A DNA stretch of 64,000 bases from Chryseolinea serpens (GCF_900129725.1 NZ_FQWQ01000001.1:1612001-1676000), one strand, 5' to 3'. Shown: positions 41,717-52,900, counted from the first letter of the stretch. Notes: generated by a model from the letters alone, not told the origin. Numbers and translations are program-made.

Positions 41717-43876
41717 ATGAAAAGACATCACCCCCCCGGCCCCCCTCGCCTTCTCACCTTGTTCACCACGCGATGGCTGGCGATGGCCGCGATAGCAACG
41801 CTCGGGGCATGCTCCCGGGAAGAGCAACACACCACATGGTCGGTCTACAAAGCCGACGCCGGCAGCAGCAGCTATTCGGCGTTGACACAGATCAACCGCG
41901 ACAACGTAAAAGATCTTAAATCCGCTTGGACGTTTATGCCCAACGATGCCCCCGAGGGCGCGCACTTTGGGAAAGCGGAATGCAACCCCATTATTGTAAA
42001 CGACGTGCTCTATGCCACCTCCGTGCGGCACTGGGTCTATGCATTGGAGGCGGGCACCGGAAAGAAGCTGTGGTCGTTCGACCCTTTTGACGGCGCGCGC
42101 GGCGGCGGCATGTACCGCGGTGTGACCTATTGGGAAGACGGCGACGACAAACGCATTCTCCTCACCGCCGGGAAATTCCTGCTGGCCTTGGATGCTGTCA
42201 CAGGCAAGCCCATCCCTTCGTTTGGAGAGAACGGCAAAGTAAGTTTAAACTTAATGCCCGACGATCAGCCCGAGGGTTGGGTCGTGCCCACATCGCCGGG
42301 CATTGTGTTTGGCGATCTGCTCATCCTGGGCTCGGAGGTTTCTGAATTGTACGGCGCCGCGCCAGGTTATGTGCGGGCCTTCAACATTCGCACCGGCGCG
42401 CTGGTGTGGACCTTTCACACCATTCCGCATCCCGGCGAGGAGGGCTATGAAACGTGGCCTCCCGATGCCTGGAAATATGTGGGCGGCGCAAACAACTGGG
42501 GTGGGATGAGCCTCGACGAAAAGCGTGGCATCGTCTTTCTTCCCCTGGGATCGCCCACGTATGATTACTATGGCGCCGACCGCAAGGGGCAAAACCTCTT
42601 TGGCAATTGCATCGTCGCTCTCGACGCCAAAACCGGCAAACGCCTTTGGCACTTTCAGACCGTGCACCACGACCTGTGGGACTATGACCTCCCCGCCCCG
42701 CCTAACCTGGTGACGATCGAGAAAGATGGAAAATCCATCGACGCCATTGCCCAAACGTCCAAGACCGGTTTTGTGTATGTCCTGAACCGCGAGACCGGTG
42801 AACCCATCTTTCCCATCGAGGAACGCAACGTGCCGGTCTCCACCATACCCGGCGAAGAGACGTGGCCCACGCAACCCTTCCCCACCAAACCTGCACCCTA
42901 TGCGCGTCAGGTCCTGACGGAAGCCGATCTCACCGACCGCTCACCCCAGGCCCGCGACTCGGCGCTCGCCCTTTTCAGAAGCCTGCGCTACGAAGGCATG
43001 TTCACGCCGCCGGACTTGCGGGGCACGTTCATGTTCCCCGGCAGCCGCGGTGGCTCCGAGTGGGGCGGGGCCGCCTATGATCCCTCCACGGGATGGCTAT
43101 ACGTGAATTCAAATGAGTCGCCGGAAATCGCGCAGATCAAAAAAATAAAGAAAAGCGAATCGTCGCCCAGCGGGTCGTTCTTTGGTTTGGGGAAGACGTT
43201 GTATATGAACTATTGCAGCACGTGTCATGGGGCTGACCGAAAGGGGCGCGAACCTAACTTTCCATCGCTGCGGAATATTAGTGAGCGTCTTTCGCAGGAG
43301 GCCGTGTTGAACAAGATCAAGACCGGTGGTGGACGGATGCCCGCGTTTGCTTCGGTGGTGAAAGGGCATGAAGAGGAGATCATCGCGTTTCTGTTCGAGA
43401 TCAAGAAAAACGAATTTCCCAAACAATCGGCGCTTCCCCAGGATACGACGTCGGTCTACCTGAACCTTACGGCCTACAGTGACTTTGAAGGACCCGATGG
43501 CTACCCGGCCATCAAACCACCTTGGGGAACATTGAACGCGATCAACCTGAACACGGGCGAATATGCCTGGAAGATCACACTTGGAAACTTCCCGGAGGCG
43601 CAAACCTCCGATGGTTCACTCACGGGCACGGACAGCTGGGGCGGTCCTATGGTGACGGGCGGTGGCCTGGTCTTTATCGCCGGCACCCGCGACAAGAAAT
43701 TCCGCGCCTTCGACAAAGCAACGGGCGCCGTACTGTGGGAAACGACGTTGCCTGGAAATGGCTTTGCAACACCCTCAACCTATACCAGCGGTGGAAAACA
43801 ATTTGTGGTGATCTCCGTCACCGGCGAAAAAGATGAGCCCGGCGGCAGGATCATGGCCTTCGCGTTGCCGGACTGA
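41717..43876 (+). CDS. PQQ-dependent dehydrogenase with inserted cytochrome c domain, lipoprotein
   Basis: A 719-residue quinoprotein, from the ATG at 41717 that gives a lipobox signal (LAMAAIATLGAC); an upstream ATG-like start would overlap the promoter. The eight-bladed PQQ propeller is recognisable by WTFHTIPHPGEEGYETWP, NNWGGMSLDEKRGIVFLPLG, QTVHHDLWDYDLPAPP and TGFVYVLNRETGEPIFPIEE. A cytochrome c domain with CSTCH (C500, C503, H504) is inserted at about residues 490-570 before the last blade (GGGLVFIAGTRDKKFRAFDK). It oxidises sugars or alcohols in the periplasm, passing electrons to its own haem. PQQ biosynthesis genes are not in the window. Confidence 0.95.
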   Translation: MKRHHPPGPPRLLTLFTTRWLAMAAIATLGACSREEQHTTWSVYKADAGSSSYSALTQINRDNVKDLKSAWTFMPNDAPEGAHFGKAECNPIIVNDVLYATSVRHWVYALEAGTGKKLWSFDPFDGARGGGMYRGVTYWEDGDDKRILLTAGKFLLALDAVTGKPIPSFGENGKVSLNLMPDDQPEGWVVPTSPGIVFGDLLILGSEVSELYGAAPGYVRAFNIRTGALVWTFHTIPHPGEEGYETWPPDAWKYVGGANNWGGMSLDEKRGIVFLPLGSPTYDYYGADRKGQNLFGNCIVALDAKTGKRLWHFQTVHHDLWDYDLPAPPNLVTIEKDGKSIDAIAQTSKTGFVYVLNRETGEPIFPIEERNVPVSTIPGEETWPTQPFPTKPAPYARQVLTEADLTDRSPQARDSALALFRSLRYEGMFTPPDLRGTFMFPGSRGGSEWGGAAYDPSTGWLYVNSNESPEIAQIKKIKKSESSPSGSFFGLGKTLYMNYCSTCHGADRKGREPNFPSLRNISERLSQEAVLNKIKTGGGRMPAFASVVKGHEEEIIAFLFEIKKNEFPKQSALPQDTTSVYLNLTAYSDFEGPDGYPAIKPPWGTLNAINLNTGEYAWKITLGNFPEAQTSDGSLTGTDSWGGPMVTGGGLVFIAGTRDKKFRAFDKATGAVLWETTLPGNGFATPSTYTSGGKQFVVISVTGEKDEPGGRIMAFALPD

Positions 43877-44028
43877 CGTGCTTTTATGTTAGCAACGGTT
43901 GATTTTTAAAAACGCACATCGCACACATCATTTTGTTTTTGGATTTCTTCGTGAAGTAAATCGCATCAACAATTTTTGCTTTATCTTGAAATGAATTCGA
44001 TACCTGCATTACAAAAATTTTCATCATC

Positions 44029-44871
44029 ATGATCTCCTTTCGTTTTAAAAAACTCTCCAATCTTCTCGTGTTTATTTTGCTCACCCTGGGAGCGATGCCC
44101 GTGCAAGCACAAAAAGCAAAGTTCCATGTCATTGCATTCTTTACGGGCAAACAGGATCAGGCACACATCAGCTATATTCAGGAGGCCCATCCGTGGTTTC
44201 AAAAGATGGGCGCTAAATATAATTTCACCTATGACACGACAACGAATTGGAGTAATCTGAATACCGCCTTCCTTTCCAGGTACCAGGTCGTGATCTTCCT
44301 CGACACACGACCCGAAGCGCCCGAACAACGCGAGGCTTTTCAAAAATACATGGAGAACGGCGGGGCTTGGTTGGGTTGTCACTTCGCGGGGTTTGCGTTG
44401 ACGCCTTCTGCTTATCCGCAAAACTGGGATTGGTATCACAACGTGTTCCTGGGCGCCGGGTCTTATGTCAGCAATACATGGCGGCCGGTCTCGGCCATCT
44501 TGCGTGTGGAAGCTCCGAAACATCCGGTCACCAAAGGATTGCCGGCCACGTTCAAATCTTCGCCCAGCGAATGGTATCGCTGGAGTAACGACCTGCGCAC
44601 CAATCCCGACATCACCATTCTTTTATCCGTCGACTCCACCAGCTTTCCCCTGGGCACCGGACCCAAGCCACACGAGATCTGGCATAGTGGCTACTACCCG
44701 ATCGCCTGGACCAACAAAAAATACAAAATGGTCTACATGAACATGGGGCACAACGACATCGACTACGAGCATCATACGAACGAGACGTTGTCGCACACGT
44801 TCGGTAATGAGCTGCAGGACAAGTTCATCATCAACACCATCCTCTGGCTGGGCGAAGCGAAAAAGAAATAA
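44029..44871 (+). CDS. Secreted ThuA-domain protein
   Basis: A 280-residue protein with a signal peptide (LSNLLVFILLTLGAMPVQAQ). The ThuA fold is recognisable: KFHVIAFFTGKQDQAHISYI, YQVVIFLDTRPEAPEQREAF, YMENGGAWLGCHFAGFA and PSEWYRWSNDLRTNPDITIL, ending HTFGNELQDKFIINTILWLG. It is a class I glutamine-amidotransferase-like domain linked to sugar (trehalose) utilisation in rhizobia; the biochemical role is unsettled. It lies between the PQQ dehydrogenase and the beta-glucan locus and is transcribed away from the latter. Confidence 0.92.
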   Translation: MISFRFKKLSNLLVFILLTLGAMPVQAQKAKFHVIAFFTGKQDQAHISYIQEAHPWFQKMGAKYNFTYDTTTNWSNLNTAFLSRYQVVIFLDTRPEAPEQREAFQKYMENGGAWLGCHFAGFALTPSAYPQNWDWYHNVFLGAGSYVSNTWRPVSAILRVEAPKHPVTKGLPATFKSSPSEWYRWSNDLRTNPDITILLSVDSTSFPLGTGPKPHEIWHSGYYPIAWTNKKYKMVYMNMGHNDIDYEHHTNETLSHTFGNELQDKFIINTILWLGEAKKK

Positions 44872-44969
44872 TCGCTTTACTTCGTAGCGCAGTAAAAAAA
44901 TAAGCGTTGATCTTCCACGCATGGTGTTGGATCAACGCCGTTCGTAAACCTAACCTTCTTTCGTTCTTT

Positions 44970-45755
44970 TTATTGATAGATACGCACGTAATCCACTTCC
45001 ATGCGTTGCGGCCATCCCATTTCATCCACGCCTTCTTTTCCGCCCCAATTGCCTCCCACCGCCAGGTTCATGATGAGGTGAAAGGGTTTGTCGAAAGGCC
45101 AGCCCTTGAAGTCATCTTTCGGGTCGCGTTGAACGGAGTGGTAGACTTTATCGTCGACGATGAAATCCATTTTGTCTTTGGTCCATTCAATAGCGTAGAC
45201 ATGGAATTGGTCTCTTGCATCGGGCACGGTCACTTTGCCCTCCTTTTGCGTTTTCTTTACGTGATTGTAGGCTTCCGTATGGATAGTGCCATGGATAACG
45301 CCAGGATCATAGCCCACGTGTTCCATGATGTCTATTTCTCCACTGGCGGGCCAGTCGCCATAGGAAGGATCCGACGACAACATCCAGATGGCGGGCCATG
45401 TTCCCTTGGTACGCGGCAGTTTTGCTTTCACTTCCACACGGCCATAAAGCCAGTCGCCTTTTCCTTTCGTCACGATGCGACAGGAGGTAAACGGTTTTCC
45501 TTCGAGTGAATCTTTGTGGGCCTCGATTACGAGTTTGCCATCTTCTATGCGCACATTTTTTTGATCGCTTGTATAATACTCCAACTCGTTATTGCCCCAG
45601 CCATTGCTGGCGCCAAGGTCATAGCCCCATTTGGTTGAGTCGGGCGCGCCGGGTTGATCGAATTCGTCGGACCATACCAGTTGCTTTTTTTTCTCCGTAC
45701 AGGCCGCCACCAGGAACAGGGCGACGACAAAAATCCTTGACAGGGTGATATTCAT
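44970..45755 (-). CDS. GH16 beta-glucanase, lipoprotein (laminarinase-type)
   Basis: A 261-residue lipoprotein (signal NITLSRIFVVALFLVAAC, acylated C19). The GH16 jelly roll is complete: LVWSDEFDQPGAPDSTKWGY, NGWGNNELEYYT, the catalytic block GEIDIMEHVG with nucleophile E140, D142 and acid/base E145, and FHLIMNLAVGGNWGG. The beta-bulge form ExDxxE places it with laminarinases and mixed-linkage glucanases. It hydrolyses beta-1,3(-1,4)-glucans at the cell surface. It is the last gene of the SusC-SusD-PKD-GH16-GH16 operon, 70 bases after the other GH16 gene. Confidence 0.95.
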   Translation of the reverse strand: MNITLSRIFVVALFLVAACTEKKKQLVWSDEFDQPGAPDSTKWGYDLGASNGWGNNELEYYTSDQKNVRIEDGKLVIEAHKDSLEGKPFTSCRIVTKGKGDWLYGRVEVKAKLPRTKGTWPAIWMLSSDPSYGDWPASGEIDIMEHVGYDPGVIHGTIHTEAYNHVKKTQKEGKVTVPDARDQFHVYAIEWTKDKMDFIVDDKVYHSVQRDPKDDFKGWPFDKPFHLIMNLAVGGNWGGKEGVDEMGWPQRMEVDYVRIYQ

Positions 45756-45825
45756 GGTTAGATTAGGGCGTTCAGTTTAAGATTGATTTGGTCCATGCAA
45801 ATTACAAAACTATGGGCAGGTTGTT

Positions 45826-46944
45826 CTATTGAAATACGCGAACGTAGTCCACGATCATCCGCTGTGGGAACAACGTGGTGTCGTCCGGGCTTCCCGGCCA
45901 ATCGCCACCTACGGCGAGATTAAAGATGAGAAAGAACTCCTTCTGAAACGCCGCCAATCCTGCAGGCGTTGTGTCGATGACTTGATATTGCACGTCGTCG
46001 ACATACCATTTGATAGACGAAGCGGTCCATACGATGGAGAACACATGGAACTCGTCGTTGAAGATGCCGTTACTCAATTGTTTGCTGCCGCCATAGCTGG
46101 CATGCTGGCCTGCGTTATCCCAGTGGGCGGTGCCATAGACCGTCTTGTCGCCAGCGCCACCGCCGACCATTTCCATCATGTCGATCTCGCCACAGGCAGG
46201 CCAATTCACCGTGGTGATGTTCGAACCCAGCATCCACAGTGCGGGCCAAATGCCTTTGCCCTTCGGCAGCACGGCACGCATGTCGATGCGACCATACTGG
46301 AATGCTTTTTTGCCCTGGGTTTTGATCCGGGATGAGGTATATGCGCTGGATTGGAAATTTTCCTTCTTCGCCGTGATGACAAGGTAGCCGTCTTTCACCG
46401 TGGTATTCTCCTGCCGGTAGTATTCCAGTTCATGGTTTCCCCAACCGTTGGTCGACGTTCCGGTCTCGAAAGTCCAGTCGGCTGTGTTTAGTGCAGCGCC
46501 GTCGAATTCATCTTGCCACACCAGCGTCATGCCCGAGTAGCTGGTGGGTGTGGTGTAGCCCGTCGTCGGAATAACGAGCTCTCCGCTTCCCACGGTGACC
46601 TGAACATCCTTGTTCAGTGACACAAAGGCTTCGGCCGTGGTGTGGGCCTGTACTTTGATCGTGTAGGTGCCGGAAGTTTTATAGGTGTGCGTGGCTTTGC
46701 CATCCGTGCTCTTCACGGGCGTCTCCGAAGCATCTTCGCCAAAATAGAAGAGAAAAAAATTCTCGTTATCGGCCGTGGCCACAACCGAGACCAGCCCGGT
46801 GCCTGCGGTGTTCACCGTGGTCTCCATTTGTAGATTCGTAGGAAGCGTTAGCGGTTGGTCCGCATCATCGTCGCCACAGCCCAAGACCGTGAAGAGAAAG
46901 GCTGTCAAAAATATCGTTGCCCCGCGTTTGCTTTTCATATCCAT
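45826..46944 (-). CDS. GH16 beta-glucanase with N-terminal PKD domain, lipoprotein
   Basis: A 372-residue lipoprotein (lipobox ending at C23 from this start, or two residues shorter from the second ATG). A PKD-like domain fills about residues 38-118 (ETTVNTAGTGLVSVVATADN, ATHTYKTSGTYTIKVQAHTT). The GH16 domain runs from 140 to the end: LVWQDEFDGAALNTADW, NGWGNHELEYYRQENTTV, catalytic GEIDMMEMVG with E253, D255, E258, and FLIFNLAVGGDWPG. The PKD domain likely binds glycan or spaces the enzyme from the membrane. It is a paralogue of the GH16 gene next to it, with the added domain. Confidence 0.95.
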   Translation of the reverse strand: MDMKSKRGATIFLTAFLFTVLGCGDDDADQPLTLPTNLQMETTVNTAGTGLVSVVATADNENFFLFYFGEDASETPVKSTDGKATHTYKTSGTYTIKVQAHTTAEAFVSLNKDVQVTVGSGELVIPTTGYTTPTSYSGMTLVWQDEFDGAALNTADWTFETGTSTNGWGNHELEYYRQENTTVKDGYLVITAKKENFQSSAYTSSRIKTQGKKAFQYGRIDMRAVLPKGKGIWPALWMLGSNITTVNWPACGEIDMMEMVGGGAGDKTVYGTAHWDNAGQHASYGGSKQLSNGIFNDEFHVFSIVWTASSIKWYVDDVQYQVIDTTPAGLAAFQKEFFLIFNLAVGGDWPGSPDDTTLFPQRMIVDYVRVFQ

Positions 46945-47034
46945 GCTCTTTTTTCTATTTAAAAAAACAAAGGCTGCCCAAGGTAACCAGAAACCCGTAT
47001 TGTAACCAGCACCCTGGAACAGCTTTGTCTTTTG

Positions 47035-48456
47035 TTAAGGCAATAACTCCACATCGTCCAGGAAGAAGATGCCACCGGTGAAGATGGCCTCTCCTCCAAT
47101 TTGAATCACCACTTTATCAAAGTCGTCGCGCGTGGAATAGCCGCTGAAGTCGAAGGTGAGCTCGAGCCATTTGTCGGTTTCCAACCCGGTTTGTTTCACC
47201 TCGGCTTGCGTGGTGTAGGCATTGCCTCCGAGATCGGAGTTTTGCAACTTCACCGACACTTGTTTTTGCAACGTTTTATACGATTGCCAATCCTCCGCAC
47301 CGGTCGTGGTGTAGTCGTTGTAGCTGGGAATAAACACTTTCAACTTGAATACGTGGCGTGTGCGTATATCCATCTTATAGCTGAGGGGCAGCTGAATGTT
47401 TGCATATTCGCCCCCCTGGCCGTTTGCTTTCGTGTACTTACCCACCTTGGACGAGGTGTTGATGGGCACCGGCGCGGGGTTATCGTATTTCACGATCGAG
47501 CCTTGTGAGTCGTTGGTGAAATCGAAATTGCCGTTGCCGTCGAAGTCCTGGTGAATGTCTTCGATCTTGTATTCCTTTGGCTTCACCGGTTCGACCGGAC
47601 GTTCATAGCCTTCCCGGATCAGACGAATATACCAGGCAAAGTCGGTGTTCACGTTGTCATAATATTTCAGGAACATTTCGTCGTCCGTCAACGTCATGAT
47701 TTCATAGGTGGACACGCCCGTGAAATAGCCAATAAATCCTCCCGATGAAATCGTGATGAATTTGTTATCATCCGAGACAGACCATTTCAAATTCGCCGGT
47801 GCCGTGTAAGGCGCCGAATAGTCACCCACCGGGCTGGGCGCAGAGCCGGGAAAGTTGGGCGCCTGGCCTCCGTTCATGTAGATGTCGCCACCGGTATCAA
47901 AGATGTAGCTGAACTCGCTGAGCTTGAATGTGTATTTGTCATTATACAAACCGCTGCCGTTCTTTTCGTTGGCACCGGCCTGGTACCATTCGGGACCGGT
48001 GCTGGCCTTGGGGCCTAATCCGAAATGGCCTGCATATTTAGCATCGATCACCCAGGTCTTTCCTTCCGGTTTGCTGTTGCCACCGGTCAGCTTGTTGTAG
48101 ACCGGAATGTCGAGCAGGGTTGGGTCGGTCTCTGCGATCTCCACCGTTTTCTTCGCGGACGCACTTCCCCCCGACGTATAGACGGTGAGCGTTACCGTGT
48201 ACGTTCCTTTCACCGGGAACGTTCCTTTCACATTGTCGCCTTGCGCAGACTTGCCGTTGCCAAAGTCCCAAATTTTCAGGAAGCCTGACGCACTGGAGAA
48301 ATTCAATATGTTGTCGTTCTCTGCGGAGGGCGCAAAAGTGAAATCCACATCCGATGCCGCGGGCACGGGCCCCAGTTCACTCACATCTTCTTTACACGCG
48401 GTGAAGACCACGGGCAGGGCAATGACCCAAAAAAGACTATAGATTATCTTTTTCAT
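47035..48456 (-). CDS. PKD-domain surface glycan-binding lipoprotein (SusE-like position)
   Basis: A 473-residue protein from the ATG at 48456, which gives a lipoprotein signal (KKIIYSLFWVIALPVVFTAC). A PKD domain lies at residues 30-110 (VDFTFAPSAENDNILNFSSA, FPVKGTYTVTLTVYTSGGSA). The middle (WVIDAKYAGHFGLGPKASTG, DKYTFKLSEFSYIFDTGGDI) and the C-terminal beta sandwich (VFKLKVFIPSYNDYTT, IFTGGIFFLDDVELLP) resemble carbohydrate-binding modules. Its place straight after SusD is that of a surface glycan-binding protein; in laminarin loci of marine Bacteroidota such PKD proteins bind beta-1,3-glucan. No catalytic residues were seen. Confidence 0.85.
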   Translation of the reverse strand: MKKIIYSLFWVIALPVVFTACKEDVSELGPVPAASDVDFTFAPSAENDNILNFSSASGFLKIWDFGNGKSAQGDNVKGTFPVKGTYTVTLTVYTSGGSASAKKTVEIAETDPTLLDIPVYNKLTGGNSKPEGKTWVIDAKYAGHFGLGPKASTGPEWYQAGANEKNGSGLYNDKYTFKLSEFSYIFDTGGDIYMNGGQAPNFPGSAPSPVGDYSAPYTAPANLKWSVSDDNKFITISSGGFIGYFTGVSTYEIMTLTDDEMFLKYYDNVNTDFAWYIRLIREGYERPVEPVKPKEYKIEDIHQDFDGNGNFDFTNDSQGSIVKYDNPAPVPINTSSKVGKYTKANGQGGEYANIQLPLSYKMDIRTRHVFKLKVFIPSYNDYTTTGAEDWQSYKTLQKQVSVKLQNSDLGGNAYTTQAEVKQTGLETDKWLELTFDFSGYSTRDDFDKVVIQIGGEAIFTGGIFFLDDVELLP

Positions 48457-48482
48457 AATTTCATTTTTTTCAGTTGTCGATA

Positions 48483-49964
48483 TTAATACCCCGTGTTCTG
48501 CAACCATCCAGCACCGGCCAAGTCGATCTCCGCTTGCGGAATGGGAAACACTTCGTTCTTGCCCACTTTGAAACCGGCGATCTGATCGGCAGCCCTGCCG
48601 GTACGCACCAGGTCGAAGAAGTGAATGCCCTCTCCTGCCAGCTCCACGCGGCGTTCGTGATAGATCGCTTGTGTCAATGCACCGCCGGTGGCGTTCACAG
48701 GCGGCATGTTCACGCTGACGCGTGTTCTGACTTGGTTCAGGTAGGCCAATGCTTTCGTATCATCGGGAGTTGCTTTCCGGTTGTGCGCTTCTGCGGCCAT
48801 GAGCAACACGTCGGCGAAACGGATCACGCGGTGATTCACCGGGCTGGTCAAGTCGTTGTCGTTTGCACCCAGTTCATCGGCGCGTTTCAGGTATTTGTTG
48901 TTGTAGAATCCGGTATGGCCTCCGCCACCGACGGTATACTCCACCTTCACGGGAAGCTGCGCCGCCTTGAAGGCCTCAATATCGAGAATGGAAGTTGCCA
49001 GTCGCGGATCGTTGGGTTCGAATTCGTCTACCAGGTCCTGCGTGGGCAGGTTGTAGCTGTTGCCATCGGCGTAGATCGGTCCCTTGTATCCACGGATGCT
49101 GTGAAAGCCCACCGCGGCAAACCCTTCCAGGCAAACAAAGCATCCATAGCCGCCGCCTTCAATGCCCACATATTCGATGTCGAACACGGTTTCGCTGTTT
49201 CCTTCACTGGCCACTCGGAAAAGTGTGCTGAAATCCGTCGACAGCGTGTAGGGTCCTTCGTCGATTACCTTGTCGAGGGTTTGTGCTGCTTCGGCAAACT
49301 TATTTTGATAGAGATAGGCTTTTCCCATCAACGACAGGGCAGCACCTTTTGTGATTCTCCCTTTGGTAGACGTGGTCCATCCCAGGTTATCGGCGGCGAA
49401 TTGAAGGTCTTTCACGATTTGTGCATACACGTCCGACGCCGGCGTTCTGGGTTGGGCCGAGATCTCCGAGGCCGACAAGCGTTTGTCCAACACCAGCGGA
49501 ACGTCGCCAAAGAATTTCACCAATTCGAAGTAATAATACCCCCGCAAGAACGAAGCCTCTGCCAGGATGCGGGTCTTGCCATCAAACTCCAATTTATCTT
49601 TGTTCTCAAAGATGTAGTTCACGCGGGTGATGCCGGCATACATCCAGCGAAATAAACTGCGCAGCTCGTTGTTCACGCCACCGTGCGACATGTTGTCGAT
49701 CTGGTGGAGACCTTCGCTGTCGGTCACGCTTTCGCCACCCGCGATGGAGTTGTCGGAAGCGATCTCGCCGATCCACATGTCGAGATACGATGTCTGCATG
49801 AGGTCGTAGGCACCGGTCAAGGCTTTGTCGTAATCGGAGGGACTTAGAAAATAGTTGTCGGCGTCTTGTGCATACTGCGGATCGATGTCCACATAGTCGT
49901 CACAGCTGATGGCCATGAACGAGGCCACGACAACGCCTAATGATATTCTGATGAATTTCTTCAT
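48483..49964 (-). CDS. RagB/SusD family nutrient-uptake lipoprotein (pair 3, beta-glucan locus)
   Basis: A 493-residue surface lipoprotein with signal KKFIRISLGVVVASFMAISC (C21). Its SusD features are YVDIDPQYAQDADNYFLSPS, AEASFLRGYYYFELVKFFGD, HRVIRFADVLLMAAEAHNRK and HERRVELAGEGIHFFDLVRT. It starts four bases after the stop of SusC 3 and ends before the PKD protein. From the linked GH16 enzymes it should bind laminarin-type oligosaccharides. Confidence 0.97.
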   Translation of the reverse strand: MKKFIRISLGVVVASFMAISCDDYVDIDPQYAQDADNYFLSPSDYDKALTGAYDLMQTSYLDMWIGEIASDNSIAGGESVTDSEGLHQIDNMSHGGVNNELRSLFRWMYAGITRVNYIFENKDKLEFDGKTRILAEASFLRGYYYFELVKFFGDVPLVLDKRLSASEISAQPRTPASDVYAQIVKDLQFAADNLGWTTSTKGRITKGAALSLMGKAYLYQNKFAEAAQTLDKVIDEGPYTLSTDFSTLFRVASEGNSETVFDIEYVGIEGGGYGCFVCLEGFAAVGFHSIRGYKGPIYADGNSYNLPTQDLVDEFEPNDPRLATSILDIEAFKAAQLPVKVEYTVGGGGHTGFYNNKYLKRADELGANDNDLTSPVNHRVIRFADVLLMAAEAHNRKATPDDTKALAYLNQVRTRVSVNMPPVNATGGALTQAIYHERRVELAGEGIHFFDLVRTGRAADQIAGFKVGKNEVFPIPQAEIDLAGAGWLQNTGY

Positions 49965-49968
49965 GCTC

Positions 49969-52900
49969 TTAGAAATTAAGATTTAAACCTGCCATAAATG
50001 TTTTCGCCTGGGGATAGAAACCATAGTCGATACCCGACGAAAGTGTGCTGCCCGAAGCATTGTTCGGATCGAACTGGGCGGAGAGATCCGGGTCGTAGCC
50101 GCGGTACTTCGTGAACGTCGCCAGGTTGTTAGCCGCTACATAAATGCGCAGCTTGGTGGCGCCGATCTTTTTGCTGATGGCGGCGGGCAGCGTATAGCCC
50201 AATTGCACATTTTTGATCCGGGCAAACGATCCGTCCTCCACGAAATAGTCCGAGATCACGTTGTTGCGATTGGTTTGGGTTGAGGAGGTGAACAAGCGGG
50301 GGTCCGTATTGGTGGACCCGGGACCCGTCCAACGGTTCAGGCGATAGGCCAGCAAATTGGCCAAAGGTTGATCGCGCTCATAGTTCCGCAAGATGTCATT
50401 GCCCAGCGACACATAGAGTGTTCCCGAAACATCAAACCCTTTGAAATTTAAACCCAGGTTCAAGCCCATGATCATATCCGGTATCGGCGAACCGATCTTG
50501 GTCTTATCGGAGTTGTTGCTGAAGTTGATGTCGCCGCTCTTGTCCTGGTCAACAAAGCGCAAATCGCCGGGCTGTGCATTCTCTTGCGTCACGCCACGCT
50601 CGGTCACTTCTTGCGTGGTCTGATACACGCCGTCTGTTTTGTATCCGTAGAAATAACCGATCGGGTAACCGACCTGCATCCGCGTGGGGCGCGTGCCGCC
50701 AACACCAAACGCCCCGCCTTCAATGAACTGAACGCCATCGGGCAAGGCCGTCACCTCATTGTGAATAGTGGTGAGGTTGTAGCCGATGTTGAACCGGAAA
50801 TCTTCCCCGATCTTGTCGTTGTAGTTGATGAGCAATTCAAAGCCGTTGTTCTTCACGTCGCCGGCGTTGATCCAGGGAGGGCTGCCTCCCGCACCATACG
50901 CACCCGCAATTGCCGAGATGTCGGGCTGGAACAACAGGTCTTTTGTTTTCTTGATGTAGTAGTCGGTCGTGATGTCGAGTTTACCATTGAACAAACTGAA
51001 GTCGATACCGACATTGGTTTGGTGCGTGGTCTCCCATTTCAAATCCTGGTTGCCCAGGGTGCCGATCGCCACGCCGTTAACAAGTTGATTATTGAACGGG
51101 TAAACCCCCTCTCCTCCCAACAACGCGCGGTAGCGGAAGTTGCCGATCTTATCGTTGCCGGCTACACCATAGCTGGCACGCACCTTCACGAATTGAAACA
51201 AATCGGATTGGAAGAACGGCTCTTCCGAAAGCACCCACGCACCCGACACGGCGGGGAAATAACCAAAGCGATTGTTCTTACCAAAGTTGGACGAAGCGTC
51301 GCGTCGCACGAGGGCGGAGAGCATGTATTTTCCTTTGTAGCCATATTCACCGCGGAGGAAATATGACTGCAGCCGGCTGCGGTATTGGTAGGACGTCGTG
51401 TTGTTCAGCAGGTTTGTACCATCGGCCGCGGAGATGTCGGCAAAGTCGTTGGAATTGTAAGGAATGTTATACGCCGTGCCACTCAGGCTTTTTCCCTGAT
51501 CTCCAAAATAAGAGATCCCCAGCGTGGCTTTCACGTGGTGAATGTCGCTGAACGTTTTGTTGTAATTCAGAAACGCCTCCGCATTGTAGTTGAAGAAGGT
51601 CTGTTCCGTTTCGGTCACGCTGTTGAGGCGGGGGATTTTGTAGCTCGCGTTAACCTTGGTCCATTGGCCATTGGAGCGCACGGAGTCCACCTCTTTGCTG
51701 TACAGTGTGATGGAGTCGGGAACCAGGGCGGGGTTGGTCGCTGTGTTCTGGGCTTTGCCAGATCCATAATACACCAAAGGCGAAAACGTTTTGGATGAGA
51801 CGTTGGCATAGTTGTAGCCCAGACGCGCCGACAATTCGAAGTTTTCGTTGATCTTGTAGGTAAGCTCCTCTTTGCCCACCAATTTGTTGACGTTGGTTTG
51901 ATTGAACGTGTTTGCCATTTGCGCCAGCGGATTGATGATGTCGCTGAATTCTTCCAGGTAGGTGTACGTGCCATCCGGATTTCGAACGGTCGTGGCCGGG
52001 GAAGCATTGGTCGTGTTGTAGAGCACCGAGGCGATACCATTCTCCGGAAGCGTCCTGCGGCGCTCGTTGGTGTAGAGCAAAACATTTTGCAACGTCAGTC
52101 GGGGAGCAATGTCGGTGGTGAAATTGATGCGCGCATTATAACGGCGATAGGAAGCCTTGTCACCGCCGACGATTCCTTCCTGGTTCATGTAGGAGCCCCC
52201 GATGGAGTAGGTGCTCTTGTCGGAGCCGCCGTTCATGTTCAGGTTATAGTTCATGATGGGCGCCTTCTGAAATACTTCCTTCTGCCAGTCTGTACCTTTG
52301 CCCAGGTCGACATTGGCAAATGGCGGCGCTTGTCCGCCGGCCGCATACGCTTCGTTCTTCAACACGGCATATTGATGCGCGTTGAGCAGGTCAAGCTTTT
52401 TGGTGGTTTGCTGTGAACCATAGTAGCCACTGAATTCAATGGAAGGCTTGCTGTTGCGCTTGCCTTGTTTGGTGGTGATGATGATCACCCCGTTTGCCGC
52501 CCGCACACCGTAGATCCCGGCCGTGCCGTCCTTCAACACGTTGATGGACTCGATGTCGGAAGGATTCAGCGCGTTCAGACCGTCGGTGGAATAGGGAACA
52601 CCATCCACCAGCACCAGCGGATTGTTGTCGCCGTTGGTGGACAGGCCCCGGATTCGGATGTTCAGTGCCCCGCCGGGAGAGCCCGACGCCGTGGAGATCT
52701 GCACTCCGGCCGCCTGCCCCTGCAACGCCTGGTCCACCCGCACGGTGTTCAGGGAGGAGAGCTTGCTGCCGCTCACGCTCGAGACCGAGCCGGTCAGTTC
52801 CTTTACGGTGGTGGTGCCGTAGCCGATGACGACCACTTCCTCCAATGCTTTCACATCGGGCACCAGTTTGGCATCCACGACCGATTTGCCCGCCACGGAG